A stretch of 64,000 nucleotides of DNA from Beverwykella pulmonaria (lineage: Eukaryota > Ascomycota > Dothideomycetes > Pleosporales > Melanommataceae): the NCBI GenBank assembly GCA_001599595.1, contig BCHH01000017.1:325054-389053 (forward strand), written 5' to 3'. A program made the translations under genes and the position numbers. Of this stretch, positions 12,215 through 24,100 are shown piece after piece. How positions within the stretch are numbered: position 1 is the stretch's first letter; each line of letters starts with the position of its first letter. The notes below the pieces were generated by a model. The model searched no databases and had not been told where the DNA came from. It was given only the letters and a program-made list of their open reading frames with translations.

Positions 12215-15040
12215 ATGGCCGGTAAGCAGACCCCGCTGGCGAGCTCCCATCCGTGGCGCTCGCGCATGCCCTTCGCTCGGGATGCGCGTTGCAGCCCCTC
12301 TTCCCCAGATAAGCATGCTAATACCGTCTTTGCAGACGACGTACGCCGTTCAGGTCGCGCCAACAAAGGCCACCACACCAAAAATCAAGACCTCTTCGAC
12401 GAGCCGCCGCCTCCTCCCCCCAAGCCCAAGGCAAAGGGCAAGGGCGACAAGAAGGGCCAGTCGCAAGGCGCGGGCTCTGAATCAACACAGTCCAGCACTC
12501 AGCAAGAGCCGCAAGAGGAGGAAGAGGCCATCATCCGATGTGTCTGCGGCGACCAGCGCGACATCCGGGGTCGACAGATGATCTGTTGCGACAGCTGCTC
12601 GGCCTGGCAGCACGTCAAGTGCTTGGGGCTGCAAGAAGGCGAATTCTGGAACGAGGAGACGACGACGTACTTTTGCGAGCAATGCAAGCCCGAGGACCAC
12701 GTCGATCTCTTGGCCGCCATGGCTCGCGGTGAGAAGCCTTGGAATCGTAAAAAGGGAAACAAAGCAGCCAAGCTGAAGTCGAGGCCCAGCGATGTCCACT
12801 CCGAGGCTACTCCAGAAACGCCAGTGAAGCCAGAGAAGCCAGAGAAGCCAGACACGCTCGAGGTGCCCACCGCGCCCACCGCGCCAACTCCACAGCTATC
12901 GTCCACTCCCGTTCAGGCGCCAGTCCCCGTGTCAGCCCCGCCAGCCCCGACTCCTGCACACACAGAGACGCCGAAAGAAGTACCATCGGAAACTTCAAAT
13001 GGCCATGCAGAGCACAAGGTAGGTAGCATGGCCCCTAGTTGCGCGAACCAGGCTTACGGTTCATTACAGCAGAGTAAGAAGAGCACGCCCAGGAGCCAGC
13101 CTCAGTCTCCTCTCGGCGAGAAACGCGGCCAGGACGCCATTGCGGAAAAGGAGGTCTCAAAATCGAAGCGACGCAAATCCAGCACACATGCCGTGTCACA
13201 CACCGTGCAGCCGACCATGGCCACCGATCCTGCTGCACTCCCTGACAAGCAGCGGCTTCTTGTGATCAGGCTCGTTGACACTCTCGTGAATATGATCAAG
13301 CAAGCCTCGGATGCTGGAAAGTATCGCATTCCAGACGGCGCAACGCCTTCCTCCATTGCGACGCGGTTAGCATTACAGATTGACCATGCCGCAATCACTC
13401 ATCATGGCGAGCCTTCCGATAATGCGTCTCCCTATGTACTACAGGTTCGGAGTATAGTATTCAACGCGAAAAAGAACTCGATCCTGGTAGACAGACTGCT
13501 CTCAGGCTCCCTTAGTGCTGAAGAAATCGCCACCATGTCGGCCGAGGAAATGGCCAGCGAGGAGAAACAGCAGGAATATGCAGCCATGAGAGAGGCGAAT
13601 GAAAAGCAGATGGTCCTTACCGAGGTGGCAGGCCCACGACTTCGGAAAACGCACAAAGGCGAAGAGATTGTGGGTGAAGAAGAAGATACTGCCGACCACG
13701 AATTCAGACCGCCAGAGCGGCGTGAGCGAGAGAACATCGAGGAAAAGGCCGTTGACCCGCCATCGCCCAGCCGTGATGATCAGACTGTAGTCGAACTGCC
13801 TGAAAATGTCGGTCAACGTGCACCGCTGTCTGTGGATACGACCAATGCCCAGCCTGACAGCATGCGACGGCCTTCTACCAACTTTGATATCGATCAGATT
13901 TTTAACCAGGTCAAGTCGCCGCAGAAGGATCAACAAACGTTCCTCCAACGTCGACAGAGCTCAATCAGGGTACATGAAAAGTTACAAGATGGGCCGGGCG
14001 ATGATGCCGATGTTGATCGATTGCTGAAAGATGAAGACAACGACGTGGAAATGTCTGGCTATTCTGCTGACCCTTCCATCGTTTGGCAAGGAGCCTTGGA
14101 CATGCAGACTATGGGACCTTTTGATGCTGTCGCCCGGTTTGTCGCAGGTGGGGATTTCGGACAAGTTGTGCCTTGGGATCAGCTTCTTTCATCTAGGCTG
14201 CCAATCCAAGGACGTATCGAGAGTCAGAGAGGCAATGAATACATCCAAGGCCTTGCAACAAGTGGCAGCCATGACGTGGGTGTTCTGTCAATCAACCCAG
14301 TCACGCACGAAGGACGCATCGTTATGGACCAACTCTACAATTACTTTCATCCACGAGACCGTTGGGGTGTCGTACCGGTGGAGAAACTTGGAAACGACGC
14401 CATGCGAGACCTCTATGTCATACCGATTCCACCTGGCGGCGGTAATCTTCCACCCTTTCTCGACATGCTAGAATACTGCACGATTGAAACGCCTCGCAAG
14501 GAACACATGATTCTCCTTGCTCTTGTTGCAAAGCTCCCTGATGTCAAGCCTCCACTCCCTCCGACAGAACACTTCGATCGATACCCCGGGGAAATTGCAG
14601 CAGGCCATGTGGCTCATCCAACACCGACACCATCAGGAAATGCACCAAGCAACGGGCCAATGCCGTCACCCGTTGTGAATCCGCATGGTCCCCAGTATTC
14701 CCCCATGGCCTCAGGTTTCCCCCCAGAACAAGTATACGGAAACCAGTATCCGCCCCCCCATTATAATAACGGGTCTCTTCCACAAGCCCAGCATGCCCCA
14801 GTGCACAAACCTCTTCCACACCACGAAATTCCACATGCGATAGAGATCCTCGGACCGCACATCAACGATCCAGTAGTTATTCAATTACTGTCTGCGACTC
14901 CGCCAGCAACACCGGACCAACTGCAGAAGATCCGCGATATTGTGGGGCTAGTTCCTGCAGCGCGGACTGACATCAACGTGTTCATAGAGCAAATGAACCG
15001 GAAGGTGCAGAACGGAGGCGACCAACAAATGCAGGGCTAG
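12215..15040 (+). CDS. BYE1: BYE1-like transcription elongation regulator (PHD, TFIIS-like, SPOC)
   Basis: Three exons, 12215-12221, 12336-13018 and 13070-15040, give 886 aa. The start is a 7-nt exon (ATGGCCG) followed by GTAAGC and a classic CTAAT/TTTGCAG acceptor; it joins to MADDVRRSGRANK. The PHD finger (about 75-125) reads RCVCGDQRD, MICCDSCSAWQHVKCLGL, FCEQC. A TFIIS central-like domain follows at about 320-450 (PDKQRLLVIRLVDTLVNMIK; YVLQVRSIVFNAKKN). A SPOC domain lies at about 590-750 (DPSIVWQGALDMQTMGPFDA; LSSRLPIQGRIESQRGNEYI), followed by a Pro-rich tail. In yeast Bye1 binds RNA polymerase II and reads H3K4 methylation. The second intron has no stop, so an unspliced reading is possible. 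Confidence 0.93.
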   Translation: MAGKQTPLASSHPWRSRMPFARDARCSPSSPDKHANTVFADDVRRSGRANKGHHTKNQDLFDEPPPPPPKPKAKGKGDKKGQSQGAGSESTQSSTQQEPQEEEEAIIRCVCGDQRDIRGRQMICCDSCSAWQHVKCLGLQEGEFWNEETTTYFCEQCKPEDHVDLLAAMARGEKPWNRKKGNKAAKLKSRPSDVHSEATPETPVKPEKPEKPDTLEVPTAPTAPTPQLSSTPVQAPVPVSAPPAPTPAHTETPKEVPSETSNGHAEHKVGSMAPSCANQAYGSLQQSKKSTPRSQPQSPLGEKRGQDAIAEKEVSKSKRRKSSTHAVSHTVQPTMATDPAALPDKQRLLVIRLVDTLVNMIKQASDAGKYRIPDGATPSSIATRLALQIDHAAITHHGEPSDNASPYVLQVRSIVFNAKKNSILVDRLLSGSLSAEEIATMSAEEMASEEKQQEYAAMREANEKQMVLTEVAGPRLRKTHKGEEIVGEEEDTADHEFRPPERRERENIEEKAVDPPSPSRDDQTVVELPENVGQRAPLSVDTTNAQPDSMRRPSTNFDIDQIFNQVKSPQKDQQTFLQRRQSSIRVHEKLQDGPGDDADVDRLLKDEDNDVEMSGYSADPSIVWQGALDMQTMGPFDAVARFVAGGDFGQVVPWDQLLSSRLPIQGRIESQRGNEYIQGLATSGSHDVGVLSINPVTHEGRIVMDQLYNYFHPRDRWGVVPVEKLGNDAMRDLYVIPIPPGGGNLPPFLDMLEYCTIETPRKEHMILLALVAKLPDVKPPLPPTEHFDRYPGEIAAGHVAHPTPTPSGNAPSNGPMPSPVVNPHGPQYSPMASGFPPEQVYGNQYPPPHYNNGSLPQAQHAPVHKPLPHHEIPHAIEILGPHINDPVVIQLLSATPPATPDQLQKIRDIVGLVPAARTDINVFIEQMNRKVQNGGDQQMQG

Positions 15041-16500
15041 AGTATGAGTTTTAGGGTTGGTGTGTCGTATGGTTATATATGCCGCTGCATCTTCTTCTGC
15101 CCCTTTATATCCTATTTGATTAGGGCTTCCGGCGAACAGGAATAATACAGGGGTTCCTGCTACCGGATCTCTCTGTTAGGTTTCTTTTCTTGTATGTGCT
15201 TTGATGGATCCATGGGAGCTGTATACCCCAAATGCGGAGATGCCAAATGTAGTTGGGGATTATCCGGCTATGAATGAGGGTGGTTGGGATATTCCACTTC
15301 TTTTAGCTGGAGGGTAGGTCCGTGGGCCCAGTGATCTTCCTCACTCTATCTATTCTACAGAGAAAATGTATTTTTGGTTCGTTCAGACTAGCTCAGCGTT
15401 CCGTGATGCTTTTTGCATCTTCTCCTTGCCCTTCCTATTCGTGTGCTTGTCAGAACCTCCTCATTCTCATCCTTGTTTCAACTTGTGTAAATATACGACC
15501 TCCAACATCACGAGGACTAATATTTGCCCTACTAAGTAAGCCTCGCATCCACCTCACAGCCTCCTTTACACCGATCAGATATAATTAGGAATGCTCACAT
15601 GCACACTTTACACGAATGTATGGGTTAATTGAAGGAGTGTATGAATCCTGCAGCGATCAACGGCAGAGGCAAAATTTCCTGGATACGGAAGGTAGCGGTA
15701 TGAAATTATGGGTGACAAAAGCGCTGTCGTACTTTATTCATGAAGCATCGGATGATTTAGGATAAAAAAGTAATAGAAGCGTTTCTTCGAAAGTCATAAT
15801 TGTAGAGGAGTATTCTAGCGATCCATTCTTCATCCTTGTCGCCCTGTAACAGTCATCACTGCCCCAATTTGGTTTGTAGTTAACCTAGAAGCTGACTATC
15901 GAAGCCACAACAAAAGATGACTATAGGACGAGCAGCGTTATCAATACCGTCTTCTCGAATATCACAGCACACAACGAGAAGATTTAATCTCTTAGAAATG
16001 CACCCATTAGAACAATAAGTTCGACGACTTCCGCTGATTTTTCGGTCGAGCAGATGAGTTGCCTAGAAGGGTGCACACATCTCTCCTTCGTGTGGATTAT
16101 GAGGGTTTGCCGTTTTGTGCCATCGCTTTATTCGATGACATAGAGTTAATGTTTAGGGCGCTTGATGGTGCAACCTGCCAGCGCACAGCTAAAGTCTGAA
16201 ACTGATTCCAATATCCGAGTTTCCTTGGCTCTTGCGCGAGCCTTCGTCAAAGCGGACCCTAGTCGCAGTTCTTCGAGTGGGTTATCCTCTTTTTTAAACA
16301 GTTCTCATCAAGTCAAACGCACTACAGTAAACATCTACTTATGCTGGTAAATCTGGAGAACGTGTATTCTGAATGGCTCCTCTTGCGAGGTTTGGTTGCG
16401 GTGTGTTATTGGAAATGTCTTCGTACGAGGTACGATCTCTATTACTCCTCATAGGCAGGTGACGTCATGAATATGGCGCGTTTGTAGGTTTCCGGTTTAG
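15041..16500. other. Intergenic, no gene seen
   Basis: About 1.5 kb after BYE1. Only short ORFs without motifs; AT-richer toward the pseudogene on its right. Confidence 0.5.
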
Positions 16501-17060
16501 CTAGGGAGCAAGGTTTGCTGGTGGTATGGTATGAGAGAGAGCACAGGGAGACATTATATCGTCCCGTATATCTCGTTCCCAAGTCTGTAACCGTTCATTC
16601 CAAATGTAGAGCAACTGGGGGCTTTCTGGTTGATCATACTCAGATGGATTGGAGACGGATGACGCATAACAGGTGAGGTCATCTAGATATCTTCGGAACA
16701 AGTAGTTTTTATCTTCGGTGCTATCTGACAGGAGCCTAGCTTGCAGAATCTCGACTTCGTGGCGTATCTTTTCGATTTCCCTTTTACCGCATTTGTGTCG
16801 TGGCGAATCTCTCTCTGTATCGTTATCGATGGCTCTAGCAAATGACCCGAGGTTGTTTAGCAAGGGAAAATGACAAACATAATAAAGAAAGGAGGATAAG
16901 GCATGGTCATCACTTCTAGATTGATGTTCAGTGCAGATTTATGGGCTTCGAGACTTGATCTGAGCTTCGCCATGTCACCTTTCCCTTCTCCCACTGCCCA
17001 GAATCCCGATTTTCCCAGCCCACAAATCTCATACTTCTTGAGCGAGGTCTCGATTTCGAC
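16501..17060 (-). pseudogene. 3' half of a PigL_N/Helo-like domain gene split by the hAT element
   Basis: Minus-strand coding from 17052 downward reads IETSLKKYEICGLG, then WAVGEGKGDMAKLRSSLEAH KSALNI, a block typical of the fungal PigL_N/Helo-like N-terminal domain of NLR-like proteins. The frame ends at 16857; a second frame (16863-16501) continues with charged helix (REIEKIRHEVEILQARLL) and ends PPANLAP, so at least one frame break is present. The N-terminal part (MDPLSI...) is missing here and is found on the same strand at 40623-40843, on the far side of the transposon. Joined at the 8-bp duplication, the frames read through as EVVVEIETSLKKYE. Decayed host gene, not functional. Confidence 0.8.
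17053..17060. repeat. Left 8-bp target-site duplication ATTTCGAC
   Basis: Exact copy of 40623-40630. It fits the hAT target-site pattern nTnnnnAn (T at position 2, A at position 7) and lies directly against the CAGCG terminus. Confidence 0.9.
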
Positions 17061-17230
17061 CAGCGCGGAGGTCCGTACGTAGTACGGTCGTATTTTACGG
17101 TATCGTAAGTTCACCGTACACCGTACGTACGTAGCCACCTTTGTGGGTATTTTTGACCGTACGTAAATAAGTGAGATGGTGGATTTACGCGTACGTACGT
17201 AGGTGAAACTGTATATATACGCGTGTATGG
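17061..17230. repeat. Left hAT terminus with subterminal CGTACGTA repeats
   Basis: TIR at 17061-17081, then repeated CCGTACGTA/GCGTACGTACGTA cores near 17073, 17121, 17157 and 17189 and a diverged copy near 17220. The same cores recur at the right end (40449-40610). hAT ends normally carry such short subterminal repeats. Confidence 0.75.
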
Positions 17231-17816
17231 TCCGTATAGGCCGATTTTAGAGTCATAATTTGTTCGTGCGGAGGCTTGTGTTGGGGGCCATTTTGGCTTG
17301 TTTATAGTGGCCCTAGGTTAGTGAGGCTCCAGGGAAGATTTTCATCAACATACCGTGTGTATTAACACCTGCTCAACCACCTACTGTTGTTGTTATCATA
17401 GATAACTTTGCACGCTCTACACGTAGTAGCCAACCTACTTAACAAGCTGTTGCCTCTTCCTCTATCAGCGCATCGTTGAAGCGCCTTGGGAAGCTGCCTG
17501 TTCCTGTGTTGGCTTGATCATCAACATCCTCATTACAAGAAGGGACGCCTTCCTCTATTGTGGCCGCTCTATCTAAATCACCTCCTCACAACTATCTAAA
17601 TAGTGCCAACTTATACATGCTTAGTGTTTAATTTCTAGTGCAGTAGGACTAGATTTGGAGACAGAAAATCTTATACTAATTTTGCTTTAGTTCCTTTGCT
17701 ATGTGCGAAGCTTTCTGTACGACGGTGGTTACCACTTAGTGGGAGGCGAGCGAGTACATCGTCTTTAGCGCGGCAAGCTGGACGAAATGGCATAGCTAAG
17801 GTGCAGCAGTTCGTTT
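17231..17816. other. Left part of the element, no gene seen
   Basis: AT-rich stretch between the subterminal repeats and the ankyrin fragment; only short ORFs without motifs. Confidence 0.4.
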
Positions 17817-18221
17817 ATGAATCATCTCAGACGCGCAGGCCATGTGAACTGGTACTTCGAGTTGCCACCGCTAGCAGGGAGGACGGTCGAGCCGCACCTG
17901 CTACAGTGTTGTCGCGAAATCTTGTCTTGGAAGGAAAACATAAAGAGATATGTGTTATTCTTGGGATGCGGTGGGGCTGTTGACCAGGGTCGCAGCGCGA
18001 TGCTGCATGCGGCGCAGAACAGCCGGGTGGATATCATGGAAGTACTTCATGACGCTGGGGGTTCGTTGGCAGAAATGCCGCACAACAGTGACATCTTCGA
18101 GGACCAGCGAAATGAAGCCGATTGGGGTACACCGCTTCGTGGGGCTGTTGAGTATGGACATGCTGAGGTTGTAGCGTGGCTTGTTAAGAAGGGAGTTGAG
18201 GACGATGGGGCACGTCTATGA
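17817..18221 (+). pseudogene. Ankyrin-repeat gene fragment
   Basis: A 134-codon frame with two recognisable ankyrin-like units: RSAMLHAAQNSRVDIMEVLH, then GTPLRGAVEYGHAEVVAWLV. The start is not conserved and nothing further upstream in frame looks coding; a weak alternative frame at 17696-17983 overlaps it. It sits just inside the left transposon end and looks like the 3' remnant of a larger ankyrin gene. A short real gene is possible. Confidence 0.4.
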
Positions 18222-18418
18222 TTAGGAGACTTGCATTCAGGGGTATTTCTTCGATTGTAGATGTCTTGGCAAAATGCAAGAGTATCAAAGTGAGATACGA
18301 GACTGTATAGCCTACACCATTGCATGAAGATTATATCAAGTGTATCCTAATCCAAACCAACGCGATTCAAATGTCAAAAAAATACACACATACGCACCCA
18401 CGCAAACGCGGCAAACCC

Positions 18419-20425
18419 TCACTCCCACGCCCTCAAAATCTCCCTCACATCCCCCATCTCCTTCTTAATCAAGTCCACGTGCCGCTGACTCCTCGGCGTG
18501 AACTTAACCTTGAACGGCTCAGGTCCACAAACCATCTTGTCTTCATACGCGTCCAGATCGATAGGAATCTTCTCTCCCTTCTCATCAACCGCATGCTCGA
18601 GTCGGAACGCCCAAAGAATCCGTGCAACCTGGCGCCACTGCGTACGCTCGGCGAGCTGGATCCCAGCGCAGATGCGACGGCCGGCGCCGTAATTGTAGTG
18701 ATCGCGGTTTTCAAAGTCCTTGGTTCCAGCGTAGTCCCAGGCGAGGTGGGGGTGGTTAAGATAGCGGTCTGGGTTGTAGGTACCTGCATCTTCATACTTG
18801 GAATGGTGGAGGGCCCAGTGGGGAATTATGATGGTTGCATCTTTGGGCTGGAGTTGCGGGTTAGTTGTTGTGAAGTTTGGGTGTGTGGAAGATGGAGTTA
18901 CGACTTACAATGAGCATGCCGTTGTACCAGTTATCTTGTGTGCAGCGGTGGGGGATGCCAGTGGGAACTCTTTGCAGGAACGATGTTAGAGGCGGCAAAG
19001 GATAGGTAGACGAACAAAAAAAAAGTCTCTGGGGAGCTGGGAATGGCTGGCTTACACTGGGCGGATGCGCTGGCTTTCCTTGACAATACAATTGATATAC
19101 GGCATGTCCTTGAAGTCTGAAAAACAAGGAAGCCTCTCCACGCCACAAACCGCGTCGATTTCTTTCTGCGCCTTGTCCTGCACCGCCGGGTGCGTGGCCA
19201 GAAACATGATGTTCGTCTTCGTGGACAAGGCACTCGTCTCGGCAGCGGCCTGCATCACAGCACCGAGATAATTTGCGAGCATTGTGCCTTGGAACGCGTG
19301 GGGATCGAGTTCCTTCTCGGTGTTGAGCAGCTCGTCTATGAGCGATTCGCGCTTGTCGCCCTGGCTGCGGCGCAGTTCGACGCGCCGTTGGGACTCGGTC
19401 CATATCCTTGTAGGGATTTCGAAGCCCTCTTGCGCGCGGGCATAAGAAGGGTCCCATCGCCGTGGGATCAGTTTGAGGATGGGGAATTCCTCGGATGGCA
19501 GGTGGGAGCCTGGGCTTATGGCGTGCATGATCTGGTGTTACCACGGTCAGCTTTCTCAGTCCAGAATGCAAGAGAGTGGGTTTGCTTTATCGTACCGCCT
19601 CCATAGCTTCGTAGACGCCCTACACCGTGTCAGTAATGATTGATACGAAGGGATTTTTGGAAGACGGGCTTACTCTCGCCCAAAAGTCATCGTTAGACTT
19701 GGCACGCTGCCCATACAGCACAATCGCGGTAAACGAAGCAGTCGATCGCTCGATATGCTTGATGAAGTCTTCGGGACTGACAAGCAGATCGTGAAGTAAT
19801 GTAGTGATCCTGCCTTTTGGTCAGTATAACTGTAGGTATCATGGCTGTGCTGCTCAGCCCTCAGTAGTTCTGCAACAAACACTACACTTACTCTGCATTT
19901 GAAACCTTGTCCAAGTGGCCATCCAGTTTCTCAGGCGCCAAATAGCGCACCGCAATTTTCCGCTGCATTCTCCAAATAGGAGTCGGGTCCATAAAGGCGA
20001 AGTTCTCCCTCATCGCAAGGCGGAACCGTTTGTCTATTGGCCTTGAGGAGTACAGGGCGCTCCGTTGATCGACGAGCTCGTAGACGGAACGTTTACTGTT
20101 CAACACGACGATGGTGCCTTTTCCGACCTTGAGCGAAAAGACGTCGCCGTATTGTGCGCTCCATTGTTTGAATCTAGCAACGCGCCAGTTAGTCGTTGGT
20201 GTTGGCAGCAGCCAGCAGAGAAGGAAAGAAATGGGTTGTTACTTGCTTCTTGAAAAGTTTTGGATCGACGGTGAGGTGCGCATTTCCAACGATCGGCCAT
20301 GTCGGTGGGCCTGGGGGAAGATGCTTCTCGCGACGGCCAAAGCGCAACAGTTTGACGACGGCGTAGAGGAAACCCAGCGCCGAGCATGCCCAGAAATACG
20401 GGAACGGATCTGTTCGAACAATCAT
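18419..20425 (-). CDS. Cytochrome P450 (cluster tailoring enzyme 1)
   Basis: Seven exons (20425-20247, 20173-19892, 19809-19674, 19619-19596, 19531-19056, 18969-18909, 18847-18419) give 528 aa. An N-terminal membrane anchor ([20 protein letters not shown]) and the [13 protein letters not shown] hinge are followed by the I-helix AAAETS, the ExxR helix KESQRIRP and the heme loop [10 protein letters not shown], where the usual first Phe is Tyr. It is an ER monooxygenase, probably hydroxylating or oxidising the polyketide. The first intron uses a GC donor (GCAAGT); the canonical GT two bases on breaks the frame. The second half of exon 5/6 reads RIRPV, then [19 protein letters not shown]. Exact substrate unknown. 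Confidence 0.9.
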
Positions 20426-20570
20426 GATGCGCGATGGTGTTCCACTGTTCTTGATAGTGGCCGCCTGTGTTGTACACAGAAAGCAAAGAAATATGAGTAT
20501 GGTGACTGTTTTCCAGGCTATTCGGAGATCTGGGGTATATGTAGGTCAGCCATTACGGTCATGACTACTC

Positions 20571-20673
20571 TGCATACAGCATGTCAATGATTACCCTGCA
20601 TACAGTATGTCAATGATTACCCTGCATACAGTATGTCAATTATTACTGTGCATACAGTATGTCAATTATTACT
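20571..20673. repeat. Four tandem ~26-bp repeats with a CATACAGTATG dyad
   Basis: Four head-to-tail copies of a unit around CTGCATACAGTATGTCAATG; each unit centres on the near-perfect palindrome CATAC-A-GTATG (GC in the first copy). They begin about 146 bp upstream of the P450 start codon. They could be regulator-binding sites or simply a minisatellite. The rest of 20426-21194 shows no gene. Confidence 0.75.
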
Positions 20674-21194
20674 CACCTATACAGGGTATACGCACATTAG
20701 GTTGTACGGGTCCTCGAAACCAAGGCGAGATACAGAATGATGCTGAAGTTGGAGTCTGTGAAGCAACGCCATGTGGAGCTCAGTTTGAAATGGAGAGAGT
20801 CTGGGCTCCAAGTGGTGGAATGAGACCCAGTTTGGTTACTATGTATACCCCCAATGGCGGAACAATTTATCGCGTTGCCATTTTTGTGGACAGAAGGGAC
20901 TCAGTCAAGTGCACAACGAGGATTTATGGAGCTATGCGATGCCGGGTAATCATGTCGAATGTCATAACCTAAATGTTATCAGGTTGTTGGATGAAATAAA
21001 AGACTACGTGTGATTTCTCATCCCACAGTACGATACAAGCAGTATTACGAGTTCCCCGCGAAATTTCACCGAAAATATATATCCAAGGATAATATCAAAC
21101 TCTTAAAAAGCTATCGACAGACTTAAAGACGTCGGGATAGTTAAACCTGATCTAGGGGAGCTAAGACCTACATCTAACTGTAACAACCTAGTGT

Positions 21195-24100
21195 TCATGA
21201 GGCGTCTTTTCCCCCGCGTGGTAGTTTGCTAACGACCTTCTCGCACAAAGCCAGGAGCGAACTCGCATTCGTGATATCTAGCGTGCTGAGCTCTGCCCCT
21301 AGTCGCTGTCTTACCCAGCCTCGCAATTCAACAGCCGACAGAGAATCGAGGCCATACGCTAGCAAGGGCTTGCCCTCTTCAACCTCTGTCTCCAGACGTA
21401 GCAGCGTAGCTATTTGTGGCCGGAGAGCTTGCAATGCAGTCTTGACGAGCTCAGCGTCGGAACTGCCAGATGCATGCTGAACTTTGAAGGCCCTGACAGC
21501 TTGGTCGACAGCGCTATCGCTCGAGGCGCGGTTGCTAGTATCGTCACCACTTTCTGCGTTGCCGCCAGCATTGGGGTTGAAGAGGTATTCGAAGCGAGGG
21601 TTCTCTGAAAGCGCCGCTCCTGCAGGCAATGGGTAGGCCAAGCCAGAGATGAGCTGGGAGGCGCTCGCTGCGCTGATGGGGCTCCTCGGGTCGTCCTGCT
21701 GCAGAATAGAGTAACTCAGGATCTGGCGCAGCATTCTTTCATTGATGGGAGGCCACTCGCGTTTATCGAAGCGGGCCGCGAGCGCGTCGCCATCTTCCAT
21801 TTCAGCAATAAAGCCAACCTCCTCGATTACACCGAGATTGATAGAGTTGGCATGCAGGCCCTGGGCCTGGCGATAGTTCGCGAACGCGTCGAGAAAGGCG
21901 TTTGCGGCGGCGTAGTTAGCTTGTCCCTTCATACCCACGACACCCGAGACACTAGATAGCATGCTGAAGAAGTCGAGTGGCAGCTTTTGCTCTTGTTGAG
22001 CCGCCACATGGATGTTCCAGGTTCCCTTCACCTTGGCGTGGATCGCTGCGTGGTAGTCATCGTGCGTCATCAGTTCGTACGGTTTGTCCTAGTTATTCTT
22101 AATATGTGAAGGATGAACAAAAAAAGGTAAACTTACCCGTGTGACCATCGCACCTTGAATCACGCCGTCGATATGGTGGCGGCTAGACCGGAAAACGCTA
22201 CGAATAAAATCCAGATCACCTACGTCGCCTTTGGCCTCGGTCACTTCGCACCCGTATGAAGCGCAATGTTTGACAATTCTTGCCGATGTAGCATCACCCA
22301 TGCCACTTCTGCTCATCGAAATAAGATGGCGCGCTCCATGACGTGCCAGATGAATAGCAAGGCTCCCGCAAGCACCCTTGAATCCACCGACAAGCAGGTA
22401 GGCGGCATTTTGTTTTAGTTGAAGCTCACGGACAGCCGGTCGAATGGGCAACTGAACATCTTCGAGCCCGTTGGAAATGACAATCTTGCCCATGTGCTTG
22501 CCACTGCGCATCAAAGAGAGAGCTGAGATGACTTGGTCGAAACCAAAAGTTGTCACAGGGCGAATAGGCCCGATGTGGCCCCCATTGACGAGGTCAAAGA
22601 CTTCTGCAAGCAGCCTGATACGTGAAGGTGTGGGTCAGTGAACAGCATAAAGAAAAGGTCACCACAAGGCAATACTCACTTTCCAATCAGAGAATCGCTT
22701 ATGTCAGGAGCGTAAGACAAGTCGACTGCCCGGAAGGAACAATTGCGATTGAAAGGTTCCATGGCCAAGGTGTTACGGTCGACGATGTCGCGCTTTCCAA
22801 TCTCCACCATCGTGCCTCCATCTGCAGTGAGCCTCCACGATTCATCGAGGAGTTCGCCAACTAGGGAATTGAGGATCACGTCCACACCACGACCGTTAGT
22901 TGCGCGCCGGATGCCGTCCGCAAATGAAGTGTCGCGCGAGGAGAAGATGCGTTCCGGTGGTATACCGAATTGCGAAGTGAGGAGCTCGCGCTTCTCATCG
23001 GTGCCCACGGTCACAAAAATCTGTTTCAAGGTGAGTACAATACGGAGGAGGAAGAAAGATACTTACGTCTGCTCCGATATACTGGGCCAGTTGAATAGCA
23101 CCAATTCCTACGCCACCTGCGGCCGAGTGGATCAGAATGGACTGTGAAGTAATTAGCACTGTGAATTCTTCGCAGGTAGGTAGGTAATGTTTACTTGACC
23201 CTTGCGCAAATGAGCAAGGTGGAGTAATGAATATACCACTGTGGCATAGACTACAGGAATCGTGGCCGCGTCCTCAAAGCTCATCGAGTCGGGAATAATA
23301 TGAACGCGGTCGGCTGCACACTGGACTCGATTGGCATAACTGCCGTTGGTGTGCGCCACGACACGGTCGCCTGGACGGAAGCGTGAAGCAGTAGCAGCAC
23401 CAACGCGTCTGATGGTACCGGCACATTCGAAGCCCATCATGTACTCGTTCTCAGGCACAATTCCCATGGCCGTGGCTACATCTTTGAAGTTCGCACCCAC
23501 CGCCATAACGTCGATCTCGACGCTGGAGGAGTCTAGAGGAGCATCACTCAATTCGCTCCACACCAGGCGCTGGAGTGAGCCGACTTGTTCGGCACGCAGC
23601 CGCACAAGAGCGTTGGTGGCGTGGAACTCTTTGGTGACCGGATCTAGACCGTCACCTGCCGATGCCGCCTGGAAGTCATTGAGTTCATCGTCGACCAGCA
23701 CACGCGGCACAAGGATCACACCGTCTCGCTCGGCGTATTCGTAGTCGGGTGCTGTTTCCTGGCTGGTGCATGAAACATGCAACACGCGTTCAATAGCCCA
23801 ATAGGCAGCTGGACTGGCAGCGCTCTGCACATCAAGTGTCGTCAGAGATGCTCCCACATCTTCTCGGCGGAACGTGCGGAATAGGCCATGGACCAGGGCG
23901 CGGTCAGGATCAGTGACACGCTCTGCTGTTTGTCCGCCTTTGGTAACCCAGACGACGGGCTTCCCAGATGAGCACATTTGCTTCAGAGCCTCCCATTGTA
24001 TCTCACTGATGTCCGCTAGTACGGGCGTGGCCATTTCATCTACAACCAAAACCGCCGCTGCCACAGCTATGGCCTGCGGTAACTGGGAAAGCTTGTGTAT

